Source: Porphyrobacter sp.
GTDB lineage: Bacteria > Pseudomonadota > Alphaproteobacteria > Sphingomonadales > Sphingomonadaceae
NCBI GenBank assembly: GCA_027533455.1
Contig: JAPZUC010000002.1
Location: 248,001 to 312,000 of the forward strand
Reading direction: 5' to 3'
Length of the DNA stretch: 64,000 nucleotides
Part shown: one piece after another, positions 50,695 through 62,124 of the stretch
How the letters are laid out: every line of letters begins with the position of its first letter
Numbering within the stretch: the first letter of the stretch is position 1
Program-made: the position numbers and the translations under genes
Notes under the pieces: generated by a model
Databases searched by the model: none
What the model was told of the DNA's origin: nothing
The model's input: the letters and a program-made list of their open reading frames with translations, nothing else

Positions 50695-50957
50695 CTAGGT
50701 AAGAAGAGCAGCGGCGGTTACGGGAATGGCGACCACAACTGCGTAGATCGAGAAGAAGTCGTAGATGCGACCGTGCCAACGCTTCTGGTCGAGAATGCCA
50801 AGCAGCGGCACAATCAAAAGCGCGAACAGCATCGACGGCGCGAACGTGAGAATGCCGAAAGCTACCGCAAACACGACAAGCGCGCCTACCCTATAGGCAA
50901 TAGCCTTGTCCCTGAGGGGCGAGGCTCCAATGCGCTTGGGGTAGCCGGAATTTGCCA

Positions 50958-50958
<1 letters not shown>
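50695..50958 (-). CDS. Small two-helix membrane protein between mdh and sucD
   Basis: This 87-residue protein has hydrophobic segments at about residues 24-55 ([33 protein letters not shown]) and 67-86 ([19 protein letters not shown]). Its ATG shares bases with the mdh stop codon (TGATG), so it is translationally coupled to mdh. A GTG one codon upstream is the alternative. I do not recognise the family. Confidence 0.72.
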
Positions 50959-52064
<1,106 letters not shown>

Positions 52065-52180
52065 TCAAAAGGTCGCAAACGGCAACTATCTTTGCAAACA
52101 GTTCGCAGTTGCATTAACCCGCGCAGATCGCCGCATCAGGGAAACGCCATATCCCGCCTGGCGCTAGGGCAAGCGACCGT

Positions 52181-52522
52181 TCATGCCGGGGCAAACTCGC
52201 GCTCGACCCGCGCCGCGAGCCGGCGGTCGAACATCCGGGTGATGGCAAGCCAATGGTCCTGCTCGCCCGCATCCCCGCGCGCGCTGGCCTCGTGCGCCTC
52301 GTCAAAGGCCGCGCTGGCGGAGGCAAGGCCGTGGACGGCAAAGTGACGCAGCGCTTCCACCAGCAGGGGATCAAAGCGGCCGGGTGCTTCGGCAGGATCG
52401 CTCGCCATACGTCCGTTGTCATTCGCCGCCCGTGCGAGCGCAGGGGCGATCAGCCCGCGTCCCGCAGCGCGCCAGCCGAGACGGCGGGCAGGGTGATTGG
52501 CGGAGGCAAATCGGACTGACAT
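52181..52522 (-). CDS. Conserved hypothetical protein
   Basis: This 113-residue protein starts with a basic segment (MSVRFASANHPARRLGWRAAGRG) and a helical C-terminal part (DPLLVEALRHFAVHGLASASAAFDEAHEASARGDAGEQDHWLAITRMFDRRLA). I recall similar short proteins in sphingomonads but no function. The start at 52522 is preferred over a much longer in-frame one because upstream residues look non-coding. Confidence 0.6.
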   Translation of the reverse strand: MSVRFASANHPARRLGWRAAGRGLIAPALARAANDNGRMASDPAEAPGRFDPLLVEALRHFAVHGLASASAAFDEAHEASARGDAGEQDHWLAITRMFDRRLAARVEREFAPA

Positions 52523-52653
52523 AGGGCGGCGCGTTCCTGCTCTGTTGGCCGACACGTTTGCGTGTCCGGCGGGGGAGTAGGTCTCTAGCGGCGTCCCGCT
52601 GAAGGCTTGGTGTGACAACAGGGTTTCCGGCAGCTTAACCCTGTTTTGGATGC

Positions 52654-53775
52654 CTAGCTGGCCGGTGCCGCGCCCGGCTGGCTCTTCCACTGGCCGGCCC
52701 GCGCATATTCGGCCTTTACTGCTCCGGCTCTGGAGGCAGGTTCGCTCGCGGTCGGGGCGGGAGAGGTCACGCTTGCGGTGGGTCGCGCCGCCTGTGTCTT
52801 GGCAGGCGCCGGATCAAGTCCAGGTGCGACCAGCGGACGCTCCGGCAGCGATGCGGCAACTGCCCGCGCAGTGTTCGCAGGCGGTGGGATTGTCCGGCCG
52901 CTCACCAATGGCTCCAAGCCGGCATAGCCGCCGGTAAAGGCGCGCGCCTGTCCGCTCGCCCCGCGCGTGCGGTAGAAGCGATGCGTGCCGATCGTGCCGA
53001 TGTGGTCGAGCGTGCCCGCCCAATAGGGATTGACCCAGAGCGTGTGGTAATGGGTGGGGAGGCCGACGGGGGCATAGACGCGCCCGCTCAAGGCCTCGCT
53101 GGCGATGCGCTGCGCCCGCGCCCAAGTCGCGCCCGAGGGACGCCGCGCAAGGCTGCCGTCGCAGGTGAAGGTGAACTGGCAGCCGGTCGCGCGTTCCGAT
53201 CCCTCATAGACGACCCCGCACACCGAGTTGGGCCAGCCGGGGTGAGCGACACGGTTAAGCACCACCTGCGCGACTGCGCGCTGCCCGGCCTCGCTCTCGC
53301 TGGCGGCTTCGTATCACACGGCTTGCGCAAGGCATTCGGCCGCGCGCATGTGGGTGATACCGGTGCCAGGGGAGTAAAACGGCTTGGCCGCCGCGCCAAC
53401 ATCGATCAGCGCTCCAAGCTCGCGCCCGCTTTCCGCGCCCTCAGCGAGCGGGTTGTCGGTCGGCAGCGCGACCAGCGCGGTGCCGGCGGGGTCGGCCATG
53501 TAGAAGAAGGCCGAGCCGGGAAAGCTCATGCCGGGCCGCTCGAATGGCAACGCCGCCGCGGCTGCCTCGCGGGTGGCGAGGGCTGCGGTGCTCTCGACCG
53601 CAGGGCCGGGTAGTGTGCCGACGCCGCCGGTTGCCGCCATGGCCGGAACAGTGATGGCGGCAAACAGCACGCCCAGACGCTTGCGCCACACGCCGCCCGG
53701 CAAGGCCCAGCGCTGGTGCCCACGAGCGGCCGCGTTGCCGGAGTGTTCGAGGAGAAGGGTGCGCTGGCGGGCCAT
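52654..53775 (-). pseudogene. SleB-like cell-wall hydrolase interrupted by an in-frame UGA
   Basis: The frame opens at 53775 (MARQRTLLLEHSGN) with a membrane/signal segment (LGVLFAAITVPAMAATGGV). It reaches ECLAQAV, then meets TGA (53316-53314), and goes on in the same frame with YEAASESEAGQRAVAQVVLNRVAHPGWPNSVCGVVYEGS...HYHTLWVNPYW to 52654. This second part is the catalytic Hydrolase_2 (SleB) domain; its glutamate lies in YEAA, right after the stop. Relatives usually read (A/V)YYEA here. There is no frameshift, so it is a single nonsense codon: a real mutation, a sequencing error, or read-through. A GTG at 53265 would make only a truncated domain. Confidence 0.75.
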
Positions 53776-53915
53776 GATTGCCTGACCGCTTACGCGCGGG
53801 TGCGAGCACGGGCGAGCGCAGTGCTGCTCCGCGTCACGTTTCCGGACACGTGCTGTCTGCGCGTTAACCCGTTGCGCGCTCTGGCTTGCCGCCCTATCGC
53901 CTTGCCCCACGGGAT

Positions 53916-54776
53916 ATGGCGCGGGATCGCATCACAAAAGGGCCGGGGGGACGGTACGGCGGCGCGCTGCTGGCGACACTTTTGCTCGCGCTGGCCGCCT
54001 GCGCGCCTGCCGCCTCGGCGCCGCCGCCGCACGATGCCGCCCATCCGAGGATCGTCAGCCTCAACCCCTGCCTTGATGCCATTCTGGTCGAGATCGCGCC
54101 TCCGGAACAGGTGCTGGCGCTGTCGCACTACAGCCGCGATGCCAGATCGAGCTCGATCCCGGCAGGTGTGGCCAAACGCTACGGCGTCACGGGCGGAACG
54201 GCGGAGGAGGTGATCGCGCAGGCGCCCGATCTGGTGCTCGCATCGGTCTACTTGCCGCAGCCGACGAAGAGCGCGCTGGAGCGGGCTGGACTGGGGGTCG
54301 CCACCTTCGGCAGCCCCACCAGCATCGCCGAGAGCGCCGCGCAGGTGCGTGAAGTGGCGCGGCTGGCGGGCCGCAGCGAGGCGGGCGAGGCGCTCGCCGC
54401 GCGTATTTCACAGGCCTCGCCGCAAACCCGTCCAGCGGTGAGCGCGCTCCTGTGGCAACCGGGCGAGATTGTCGCGGGCGAGCAGACCCTGATTGCCGAG
54501 CTTATGCGCCAGGAGGGTTTTGTCAGCACTGCAGCCGCGCGCGGATTGAAGCAGGCCGACCGCGTAAGCCTTGAAGACGTGGTCGCTCATCCGCCCATCG
54601 TGCTGCTGGTGGCGGGAGATGCACCGGGCCAGCGCCATCCGCTGCTGGAAGGCGCGCGGAAGCACATGCTGGTTGCGCCCTTCGATCCGGCGCTGCTCTA
54701 TTGCGGCGGGCCGACCATACCCCATGCGCGCGCGCGCCTTCGTGCAATCCGCGCACAGGTGGAGCAGATGCCGTGA
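53916..54776 (+). CDS. ABC importer substrate-binding lipoprotein (BtuF/FhuD type)
   Basis: This 286-residue protein has a lipobox signal (LLATLLLALAACAPAAS) and two Rossmann-like lobes typical of cluster A-II binding proteins (RIVSLNPCLDAILVEIAPPEQVLALSHYSRD; EEVIAQAPDLVLAS). With the permease and ATPase genes that overlap in tandem, it forms an uptake system for cobalamin, haem or a siderophore. I see no cobalamin riboswitch or Fur box upstream to decide which. ATG at 53916 is preferred over an upstream TTG. Confidence 0.82.
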   Translation: MARDRITKGPGGRYGGALLATLLLALAACAPAASAPPPHDAAHPRIVSLNPCLDAILVEIAPPEQVLALSHYSRDARSSSIPAGVAKRYGVTGGTAEEVIAQAPDLVLASVYLPQPTKSALERAGLGVATFGSPTSIAESAAQVREVARLAGRSEAGEALAARISQASPQTRPAVSALLWQPGEIVAGEQTLIAELMRQEGFVSTAAARGLKQADRVSLEDVVAHPPIVLLVAGDAPGQRHPLLEGARKHMLVAPFDPALLYCGGPTIPHARARLRAIRAQVEQMP

Positions 54777-55771
54777 ACCGCGCGAGCCTGATCTTTGCAG
54801 CGCTGCTGGCGGTGCTGGTGCCGTTCTCGCTGCTTGCCGGTCGGGTATGGGTTTTGCCGCTGGCTGACGGTCCGCCCAACTACGCGCTGATCCTGGCCGA
54901 ACTGCGCGCGCCGCGGGCAGTACTGGCTATCGTGATCGGCGCAGGGCTGGGCGCTGCGGGGGCGGCGATGCAGGGCTATCTCCGGAACCCGCTTGCCGAC
55001 CCCGGCCTGTTCGGCATCGCGCCGATGGCAGCGCTGGGTGCGGTGGCGAGTTTCTGGCTCGGCGCGCTTGTGCCGCCCGCGCTTGCCGCATGGAGCCTGC
55101 CGTTGCTGGCGCTGACGGGTGCGGGGCTGGGTATGGCCGCGCTGGCTTTGATAGCGGGGCGCACATCGTCCGATGCTGCAGGCGGGGCGGGGGGCGGCAT
55201 CGCGCTGTTCACGCTCGCCGGTCTGATGCTGGCCAGCCTTGCCGGGGCGCTGACCGCGCTCGCTATAACACTTGCGCCCAATCCCTTCGCCCTTTCCGAG
55301 ATCGTGATGTGGCTTAACGGCGCGCTGACGGATCGATCATGGCGCGAGGTGGCCCTTGCCGCACCGCTTACACTTGCGGGGATCGGCGTGCTGGCGTTGG
55401 CCGCGCGCAGCCTCGATGCGCTCACGCTGGGCGAGGAGGCGGCACGTTCCCTGGGGGTCGAACCGCGGCGGCTGCTGGTGATGCTGGTCGCAGGGGTGGG
55501 CTTGACAGTGGGTGCAGGCGTGGCGGTCGCCGGGATCATCGGCTTTGTCGGCCTTGTCGTGCCGCATCTGGTGCGCCCCCTGACCGACCGCCTGCCATCG
55601 AGCCTGATCCTGCCGAGCGCGCTGGCGGGGGCCTGCCTTGTGCTCGCGGCGGACAGCATTGTGCGTATCCTTCCGTTGGTGACCGAGCTTCGGCTTGGCA
55701 TCGCGCTGTCGCTGATCGGCGCGCCGTTCTTCGGATGGCTCCTGCTGCGCATGCGGAAAGGCGCGCTATGA
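54773..55771 (+). CDS. FecCD/BtuC-family ABC permease
   Basis: This 332-residue protein has about ten membrane helices, with LRAPRAVLAIVIGAGLGAAGAAMQGYLRNPLADPGLFGI and AGIIGFVGLVVPHLVRPL as in all FecCD permeases. The GTG start overlaps the previous stop (GTGA), showing translational coupling. The substrate is unresolved between B12 and iron chelates. Confidence 0.92.
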   Translation: MNRASLIFAALLAVLVPFSLLAGRVWVLPLADGPPNYALILAELRAPRAVLAIVIGAGLGAAGAAMQGYLRNPLADPGLFGIAPMAALGAVASFWLGALVPPALAAWSLPLLALTGAGLGMAALALIAGRTSSDAAGGAGGGIALFTLAGLMLASLAGALTALAITLAPNPFALSEIVMWLNGALTDRSWREVALAAPLTLAGIGVLALAARSLDALTLGEEAARSLGVEPRRLLVMLVAGVGLTVGAGVAVAGIIGFVGLVVPHLVRPLTDRLPSSLILPSALAGACLVLAADSIVRILPLVTELRLGIALSLIGAPFFGWLLLRMRKGAL

Positions 55772-56511
55772 ACCTCGTCGCCGACCATCTGACGCTGCAT
55801 CGGGGCGGGCGCCCCGTGGTGGCAGGCATTTCCGCCGCGTTCGAGCCGGGAAGGATCACCGCCATCGTCGGCCCGAACGGGGCGGGCAAATCTTCGCTGC
55901 TGCTGGGACTGGCAGGCCTGCTGGAGGCCTCGGACGGCGCAGTGACGCTTGGCGGGGAGAGTCTCGCGCGGCTCCACCCGCGCCTGCGTGCGCAGGCCAT
56001 CGGCTACCTGCCGCAGAGTCCGGATATTGCCTGGGACGTCGCGGTGGAGGCACTGGTGGCGCTCGGCCGCCTGCCGTGGCGCGATCGCGGAACGACTGCG
56101 ATCGAAGCCGCGGTGGCCGTGCTTGATCTGGAGGCCCTGCGCCATCGCCCGGTCAGCCAGCTTTCGGGCGGAGAGCGCGCGCGGGTGCTGCTTGCCCGGG
56201 TTCTGGCGGGTGAGCCCCGTTGGATACTTGCCGATGAACCGCTCGCCGCGCTCGATCTGGCGCATCAGCTGGCGCTGGTTTCGCACCTCAAGGCCTGCGC
56301 AGCGGCAGGGCAGGGCGTGGTGGTGGTACTCCACGATCTCGCCATCGCCATGAACAACGCCGATCACGTGCTGGTGCTGAAAGACGGCCGTGTCGCAGCG
56401 GCAGGGGCGCCGCGCGAGGCACTCACGCCGCAGATCATCGCGCATGTTTGGGGCGTGACAGCCCAGTGGCTGGGCGAACCGGGGCGGCTGGGGTTGGTGA
56501 CGGGTGTCTGA
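55768..56511 (+). CDS. ABC transporter ATP-binding protein (BtuD/FecE type)
   Basis: This 247-residue ATPase has Walker A GPNGAGKSSLL, Q-loop GYLPQSPDI, signature LSGGERARVLLARVLAGEP and Walker B WILADEPLAALD, with the H-loop VVLHDLAIA. It starts inside the last codons of the permease gene (ATGA). It energises uptake by the preceding two proteins. Confidence 0.93.
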   Translation: MNLVADHLTLHRGGRPVVAGISAAFEPGRITAIVGPNGAGKSSLLLGLAGLLEASDGAVTLGGESLARLHPRLRAQAIGYLPQSPDIAWDVAVEALVALGRLPWRDRGTTAIEAAVAVLDLEALRHRPVSQLSGGERARVLLARVLAGEPRWILADEPLAALDLAHQLALVSHLKACAAAGQGVVVVLHDLAIAMNNADHVLVLKDGRVAAAGAPREALTPQIIAHVWGVTAQWLGEPGRLGLVTGV

Positions 56512-56917
56512 AGGGGCGTGCGGCGGGGAAGCATCGGTGAAGCTCCACCCGCCGATTTTTGCCCCCGCGTTTCTCACTGCCGCGACGGCCAGGTTGCGAC
56601 CCTCGAAGGGACCCGGCCGGCGACCAGCAGCGAGGCCTTTGACGTGCCGGAAGATACAATGTCTTGCGCCTTCAGATTTTCTGTAGGGTTAGCGCAAACG
56701 GCAGATTTCCGTGGGTTTCGGCTTTGTTAAGATCGTTTTTGGACGTATTCGCTTGTTCTGCGGCGATGCCTTGACGGGGGATCGTGCGCGATCGGATCGC
56801 CGGGGCCGGGCACCATTCCGGGCCTTGCCCGTTGCATCCTAGCGCGCCCATCTCCATCTGGGGAAGACCGGCGTGCTTCTCCCCCGCGCACCCTTGACCC
56901 CTCCCCTTGACCAATGC
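56512..56917. other. Gap between the ABC operon and uvrA, no gene seen
   Basis: I find no supported frame and no clear terminator. The right end carries two TTGACC hexamers (near 56894 and 56907) that may belong to the uvrA promoter. Confidence 0.45.
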
Positions 56918-56932
56918 GAACATTTCCGGAAC
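56918..56932. promoter_or_regulatory. LexA (SOS) box of uvrA
   Basis: GAAC-ATTTCCG-GAAC is the alphaproteobacterial LexA site (the reverse complement reads GTTC-N7-GTTC). It ends 11 bp before ATG 56944. This predicts DNA-damage induction of uvrA. Confidence 0.85.
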
Positions 56933-56943
56933 ACACCACGCCC

Positions 56944-59853
56944 ATGAGCCTTACGACGATCTCCGTGCGCGGTGCGCGCGAACATAACCTCAAGGGTATC
57001 GACATTGATCTGCCGCGCGATGCGCTGATCGTGGTCACCGGGCTTTCGGGCAGCGGCAAATCCTCGCTGGCGTTCGACACGATCTATGCCGAGGGGCAGC
57101 GGCGCTATGTCGAGAGCCTGTCGGCCTATGCGCGCCAGTTCCTCGAGATGATGCAGAAGCCCGATGTCGAGCATATCGACGGGCTCTCGCCGGCCATCAG
57201 CATCGAACAGAAGACTACCAGCCGTAACCCGCGCTCGACCGTGGCGACTGTTACCGAAATCTATGACTACATGCGCCTGCTGTGGGCGCGGGTGGGCACG
57301 CCTTACTCCCCTGCGACCGGTGAGCCGATCAGCGCCCAGACCGTCAGCCAGATGGTCGACCGTGTCATGGCCCTGTCCGAAGGCACGCGTGCCTATCTGC
57401 TCGCCCCTGTGGTGCGCGGTAGGAAGGGCGAATACCGCAAGGAAATAGCCGAATGGCAGCGGCAGGGCTTCACCCGCGTGCGGATCGACGGGGAGATCTA
57501 TCCCATCGAGGAAGCCCCCGCGCTGGACAAGAAGTTCAAACATGACATCGAAGTGGTGGTTGACCGGATCGCAGTGCGGGACGGCATCCAGACGCGGCTG
57601 GCGGATTCTTTCGAACAGGCGCTGAAGCTGGCCGAGGGGCTGACCTATGTCGACCTCGCCGACGGCGTCGTGCCGGGGCGCGAAGCCGAGGCGCAGGGCG
57701 GCGCGATGAAGGGCGCTGGCCTGCCCGTCAACCGCATCGTCTTCAGCGAGAAGTTCGCCTGCCCCGTCAGCGGTTTCACCATCGAGGAGATCGAGCCGCG
57801 CCTGTTCTCCTTTAACGCCCCCCAAGGCGCTTGCCCGGCGTGCGACGGGATCGGCGAGAAGATGCTGTTCGACCCGCAGCTGGTCGTGCCCAACGAGGCG
57901 CTGACGCTTAAGCAGGGCGCGGTCGTGCCTTGGGCCAAGTCCAACCCGCCTTCGCCCTATTACATGCAGGTGCTCGCCAGCCTCGCCAAGGCTTACGACT
58001 TTGATCTGACGACCCCGTGGAAGGACCTCGCCCCCGAACAGAAGCTGATCATCCTCCACGGCACGGGCGGGATGCCGGTGCCGCTGACCTTCAAGGACGG
58101 GCGGCGCGAATACACCGTCCACAAGGCCTTCGAGGGCGTCATCGGCAACCTCAACCGCCGCATGATGCAGACCGAAAGCGCCTGGATGCAGGAGGAGCTT
58201 GCCAAGTACCAGACCGCGCAGGCCTGCGAGACCTGCGGCGGAAAGCGCCTCAATGAAAAGGCGCTCTCCGTGAAGGTCCCGAGTGCCCACGGCCCGACCG
58301 ACATCGCCACCCCCGTGCAGATGAGCGTCGCCGATGCCAAGGCGTGGTTCCTCGGCCTCGACGCGCACCTCTCCCCCCAGCAGTCGCAGATCGCCAAGGC
58401 CATCCTCAAGGAGATCAACGAGCGGCTGGGCTTCCTCGACAATGTCGGGCTCGACTACCTCAACCTTGACCGCACCAGCGGCACCCTGTCGGGCGGCGAG
58501 AGCCAGCGCATCCGCCTCGCCTCCCAGATCGGCTCCGGCCTCTCGGGCGTGCTCTACGTCCTCGACGAGCCCAGCATCGGCCTCCACCAGCGCGACAACG
58601 ACCGCCTGCTCGAAACCCTCAAACGCCTGCGCGACCTCGGCAACACCGTCATCGTCGTCGAGCATGACGAGGACGCCATCCGCGCCGCCGACCATATCGT
58701 CGACCTCGGCCCCGGTGCCGGCGTGCATGGCGGCGAGGTGGTCGCGGAAGGCACCCTCAAGGAGATCCTCAAGGCCAAGGGCAGCCTCACCGCCGACTAC
58801 CTCACCGGCAAGCGCAAGATCGAGGTGCCGGCCAAGCGTCGCAAGGGCAACGGCAAGCACATCACCGTCAAGAACGCGCGCGCCAACAACCTCAAGGGCG
58901 TGACCGCGAAAATCCCGCTCGGCACCTTCACCTGCATCACCGGCGTATCCGGATCGGGCAAATCCTCGCTCACCATCGACACGCTGCAGGCCGGCGCCTC
59001 CCGCGTCCTCAACGGCGCGCGGGTGATCGCGGGCGCGCATGACGTCATCACCGGCCTCGAATATTGCGACAAGGTGATCGAGATCGACCAGTCGCCCATC
59101 GGCCGCACCCCGCGCTCTAACCCCGCCACCTACACCGGCGCCTTCACCCAGATCCGCGACTGGTTCGCGGGCCTGCCCGAAAGCCTCGCCCGCGGCTACA
59201 AGCCCGGGCGCTTCTCCTTCAACGTCAAGGGCGGCCGCTGCGAGAAGTGCCAGGGCGACGGCCTCATCAAGATCGAGATGCACTTCCTCCCCGACGTCTA
59301 TGTCACCTGCGAGGAATGCCACGGCAAACGCTACAACCGCGAAACGCTCGAGGTGAAGTTCAAGGGCCACTCCATCGCCGATGTGCTCGACATGACGATC
59401 GAGGATGCCGAGGAGTTCTTCAAGGCCGTCCCCCCGATCCGCGAGAAGATGCGGATGCTCAACGAGGTCGGCCTCGGCTACGTCAAGGTCGGCCAGCAGG
59501 CGACCACCCTGTCAGGCGGCGAGGCGCAGCGGGTGAAACTCGCCAAGGAACTCGCCCGCCGCTCGACCGGCCAGACCCTCTACATCCTCGACGAGCCCAC
59601 CACCGGCCTCCATTTCGAGGATGTGCGCAAACTGCTCGAAGTGCTGCACCGGCTGGTGGAGCAGGGCAATTCGGTCGTCGTGATCGAGCACAACCTCGAC
59701 GTGATCAAGACCGCCGACTGGATCATCGATCTGGGGCCGGAGGGCGGCGTGCGCGGGGGCGAGATTGTGGCCGAGGGCACGCCGGAGAAGGTGGTGAAGG
59801 AGCCGCGGAGCTTTACGGGGCAGTATCTGGCGCCGCTGCTCCTTCGAACCTAG
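56944..59853 (+). CDS. uvrA: Excinuclease ABC subunit A
   Basis: This 969-residue ATPase finds DNA damage with UvrB in nucleotide excision repair. It has two ABC modules (Walker [15 protein letters not shown] near 35; [15 protein letters not shown] near 665; signatures [35 protein letters not shown] and [16 protein letters not shown]) and zinc-finger cysteine pairs (CPACDG, CETCGG, CEKCQG, CEECHG). ATG 56944 is chosen over 56914 because the LexA box lies between them. There is no good ribosome-binding site before it, so the mRNA may be leaderless. Confidence 0.97.
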   Translation: MSLTTISVRGAREHNLKGIDIDLPRDALIVVTGLSGSGKSSLAFDTIYAEGQRRYVESLSAYARQFLEMMQKPDVEHIDGLSPAISIEQKTTSRNPRSTVATVTEIYDYMRLLWARVGTPYSPATGEPISAQTVSQMVDRVMALSEGTRAYLLAPVVRGRKGEYRKEIAEWQRQGFTRVRIDGEIYPIEEAPALDKKFKHDIEVVVDRIAVRDGIQTRLADSFEQALKLAEGLTYVDLADGVVPGREAEAQGGAMKGAGLPVNRIVFSEKFACPVSGFTIEEIEPRLFSFNAPQGACPACDGIGEKMLFDPQLVVPNEALTLKQGAVVPWAKSNPPSPYYMQVLASLAKAYDFDLTTPWKDLAPEQKLIILHGTGGMPVPLTFKDGRREYTVHKAFEGVIGNLNRRMMQTESAWMQEELAKYQTAQACETCGGKRLNEKALSVKVPSAHGPTDIATPVQMSVADAKAWFLGLDAHLSPQQSQIAKAILKEINERLGFLDNVGLDYLNLDRTSGTLSGGESQRIRLASQIGSGLSGVLYVLDEPSIGLHQRDNDRLLETLKRLRDLGNTVIVVEHDEDAIRAADHIVDLGPGAGVHGGEVVAEGTLKEILKAKGSLTADYLTGKRKIEVPAKRRKGNGKHITVKNARANNLKGVTAKIPLGTFTCITGVSGSGKSSLTIDTLQAGASRVLNGARVIAGAHDVITGLEYCDKVIEIDQSPIGRTPRSNPATYTGAFTQIRDWFAGLPESLARGYKPGRFSFNVKGGRCEKCQGDGLIKIEMHFLPDVYVTCEECHGKRYNRETLEVKFKGHSIADVLDMTIEDAEEFFKAVPPIREKMRMLNEVGLGYVKVGQQATTLSGGEAQRVKLAKELARRSTGQTLYILDEPTTGLHFEDVRKLLEVLHRLVEQGNSVVVIEHNLDVIKTADWIIDLGPEGGVRGGEIVAEGTPEKVVKEPRSFTGQYLAPLLLRT

Positions 59854-60567
59854 GCGTGAACGTGGCCGCTCATGTGTCACGAGATTTTTTACGTGCCTCC
59901 GCAAATTGGGTGATCTTCGTGAGTGCTTCAAGCGGTAGGTCTCGCATGATGCGCAAGAGGTTGTCGTCGCCGCTCCCTTTCCTACACCCCCGCACCCCCT
60001 CTACCCTCCCGCGCAGGCGTCGGCCCTGTGCGAGCACTCACCCGCCCCGCGCTCCCGCTTCGTTCACCCCTCGGCGGACCCGCGTGAGGGGCGCGGGCAG
60101 GGGCCTCGGGCGTCCGGTGAGGGGGAGAGCCAGCGGGGGCGGCGCCCTTGTGCTCGCGTCCGGCAAAGGAGCCCCGCGCCGATGATCCGCCCTTGCGTGC
60201 TGGCCGCCACTCCGTGTCCGCCCGCAGCGCCCGGCCGGAAACTCCCCGCCGGGCCGACCGGTCTGTGCGATCCCGGGGGCGCAAGTCTGTGTCGGCCTGC
60301 CGCTGCGCGCCTTAAGGGCGGGGTGATCAACGCGGAAACGCGGGCCATCGTGCGCGCCAGTGCGCGGCTGATGTTCGGGCGGCAGCGCACGATCCGCGAT
60401 TGAGGCACAGGGGAAGGGGCGCGGCGCAAAGAGCCGCCCGAAACCGTGTCGAACACGGCTAACATCATGAAAATTATGAACAACGGGAAAACGCAGGGTG
60501 CGTTTGGCCCCCCGTTCGCGCGATTTTGCTTCGGCCTTGCCCCCGCCAGACCCCCCTTCGACCCCGG
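59854..60567. other. 714-bp gap after uvrA, no convincing gene
   Basis: The stretch is very G/C-rich, with reversed blocks such as GTGAGGGGCGCGGGCAGGGG near 60084. Reading frames are open on both strands but look like composition effects. A 73-codon frame at 60182-60403 has no ribosome-binding site and no recognisable product. No clear terminator of uvrA is visible. Confidence 0.5.
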
Positions 60568-61905
60568 TTAGACCCCCTCCAGACCCCCCTCCGCACGGCG
60601 ATCCAGCACCGCGAGCGCGGCAAACGTCGCAAATCCGGCGGCCAGCATCCACAGGAAGGCGCCCGGCACGCCGAGCATCCGGTCAAGCACCCCCAGCACC
60701 GCGATCTGCACCAGAATGGCCCCCACCGCCGCCCGCCCCGAAGCCCGCATGCCCGCCAGCCCCACGATGATCGGCACCGCCAGCACCGCCGCGATCGCTC
60801 CGGCATCGAGGACGAGGTTGCGAAGGCTCTCCCCCTGCATCGCCAGCCACGCCGCCACCGCCGCCGCGCCCACCGTCGCCGTGCGTGCGGCGCGCAGGAG
60901 CGCGAGGGGAGAAGCGTTCGAATTCAGGCGTTTGTACCCGCTCTCTGTCACCACGGCTGAGACCGCGAGCAGGGCGGAATCGACCGAGGAAAGGATCGCG
61001 GACACCAGCGCTCCGGTGAAGATGATCATCAGCCAGCCGGGCAAAATCGCTGCGGCAAGGCTCGGGAGAAAGGCCTCGTCCGCGCCCAGCTCTATGCCGA
61101 GAAGCGGGGCGAGCTGGGGGCCGAACAGGCCGAAGCTGACCGGGATGAGTCCGACCGTGAGGTAGATCCCCGCCGCCCAGATCGCTCCCCGCCGCGCGAC
61201 CTCGGGCGATTTGGCCGCAAGCGTGCGGGCCAGCGCCTCCTGGCTGACCATGGTGCCGATGATGGGGATGAGCCACAGCTCCACCCGGTCGGCCCAGCTC
61301 TCGCCCGGAGCGGTGAAGGTCCATGCGGTGGAGGGGAGGGTGGCCCACATTTGCGTAGGCCCTCCGAAGGCGAAAACCATCAGCGCGAACATGATGCAGA
61401 TGGCGACAACGATGACGATGCCCTGGAGGATGTCGGTGACAACGTCCCCCGCGAGGCCGCCGTAGAGGGTGTAGCCCATCACCAGCGCCGTCCCCAGCAG
61501 CAGCGCCGGGGTGAAGCCGAGGCCCGACGCGCTCTCGATGATGGTGGCAAAGGCGAACAGCTGGGCGGCCGACCATGTGGTGGCCGACAGGGCGATCACT
61601 CCTGCAGCAAGGCCCTCCGTCCCGCTCCCGAAGCGGTCGCGCAGGAAGTCTGCGAGGGTGATGTAGCCTCCGCTGCGCAAGCGGAAGGCAAAGAACAGCG
61701 CGATCCCGAGGATGCCTATGGCATAGGCGAAGGGCTCCGCACGCGCGCCTGCCAGACCGTCTCGCGCGACCTCGCCCGAGGTGGCGATGAGGCTCTCGGA
61801 GGCGAACCACGTGGCGAACAACGACATGGCGACCGCGAAGGTGGAAAGCGAGCGGCCGGCGACGAGATAGTCGTCGTCCGACTTCGTCCCGCGACCGGCA
61901 CGCAC
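60568..61905 (-). CDS. Sodium:solute symporter family protein, start uncertain
   Basis: This is a 445-residue SSS (SLC5-like) transporter with about a dozen helices. It has YLVAGRSLSTFAVAMSLFATWFASESLIATSGE, ARAEPFAYAIGILGIALFFA and the Na2-site region ILSSVDSALLAVSAVVTESGYKR. The GTG at 61905 would begin inside the first helix: the same frame continues upstream as DFAINFTLVLIFVYVAAQVALAV without a stop until about 61998, but with no ATG, GTG or TTG. The true start may be a non-standard codon such as ATC at 61962. The substrate is unknown. Confidence 0.85.
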   Translation of the reverse strand: MRAGRGTKSDDDYLVAGRSLSTFAVAMSLFATWFASESLIATSGEVARDGLAGARAEPFAYAIGILGIALFFAFRLRSGGYITLADFLRDRFGSGTEGLAAGVIALSATTWSAAQLFAFATIIESASGLGFTPALLLGTALVMGYTLYGGLAGDVVTDILQGIVIVVAICIMFALMVFAFGGPTQMWATLPSTAWTFTAPGESWADRVELWLIPIIGTMVSQEALARTLAAKSPEVARRGAIWAAGIYLTVGLIPVSFGLFGPQLAPLLGIELGADEAFLPSLAAAILPGWLMIIFTGALVSAILSSVDSALLAVSAVVTESGYKRLNSNASPLALLRAARTATVGAAAVAAWLAMQGESLRNLVLDAGAIAAVLAVPIIVGLAGMRASGRAAVGAILVQIAVLGVLDRMLGVPGAFLWMLAAGFATFAALAVLDRRAEGGLEGV

Positions 61906-62124
61906 AGCAAGCGCGACCTGCGCCGCGACATAGACAAAGATCAGGACAAGCGTGAAGTTGATGGCGAAGTCCCCCGAAGCCCGCGCCCCCGCGGCAGCGA
62001 TTACCTAACCGCCGACGAAGGGTGCGCAAAGAGGGCGGTTGCCCGATATCGTCAGGCTGGCGGCATCCGCCAAGACCGGGCCTGCGTAAATCACGGTGGA
62101 CGGGCAGCACAAAGGAGTGCGCGC

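Noticed and set aside
53314..53316. Selenocysteine at the in-frame UGA
   Set aside because: The position is normally Tyr or another residue in a glycan hydrolase, there is no redox role, and I see no SECIS-like loop. A nonsense change is simpler.
53776..53915. Possible cobalamin riboswitch before the ABC importer
   Set aside because: The conserved B12-box core is not present, and the space is too short for the full element.
60182..60403. A 73-codon frame after uvrA
   Set aside because: It has no ribosome-binding site, Pro/Cys-rich low-quality sequence and no known relative that I recognise.
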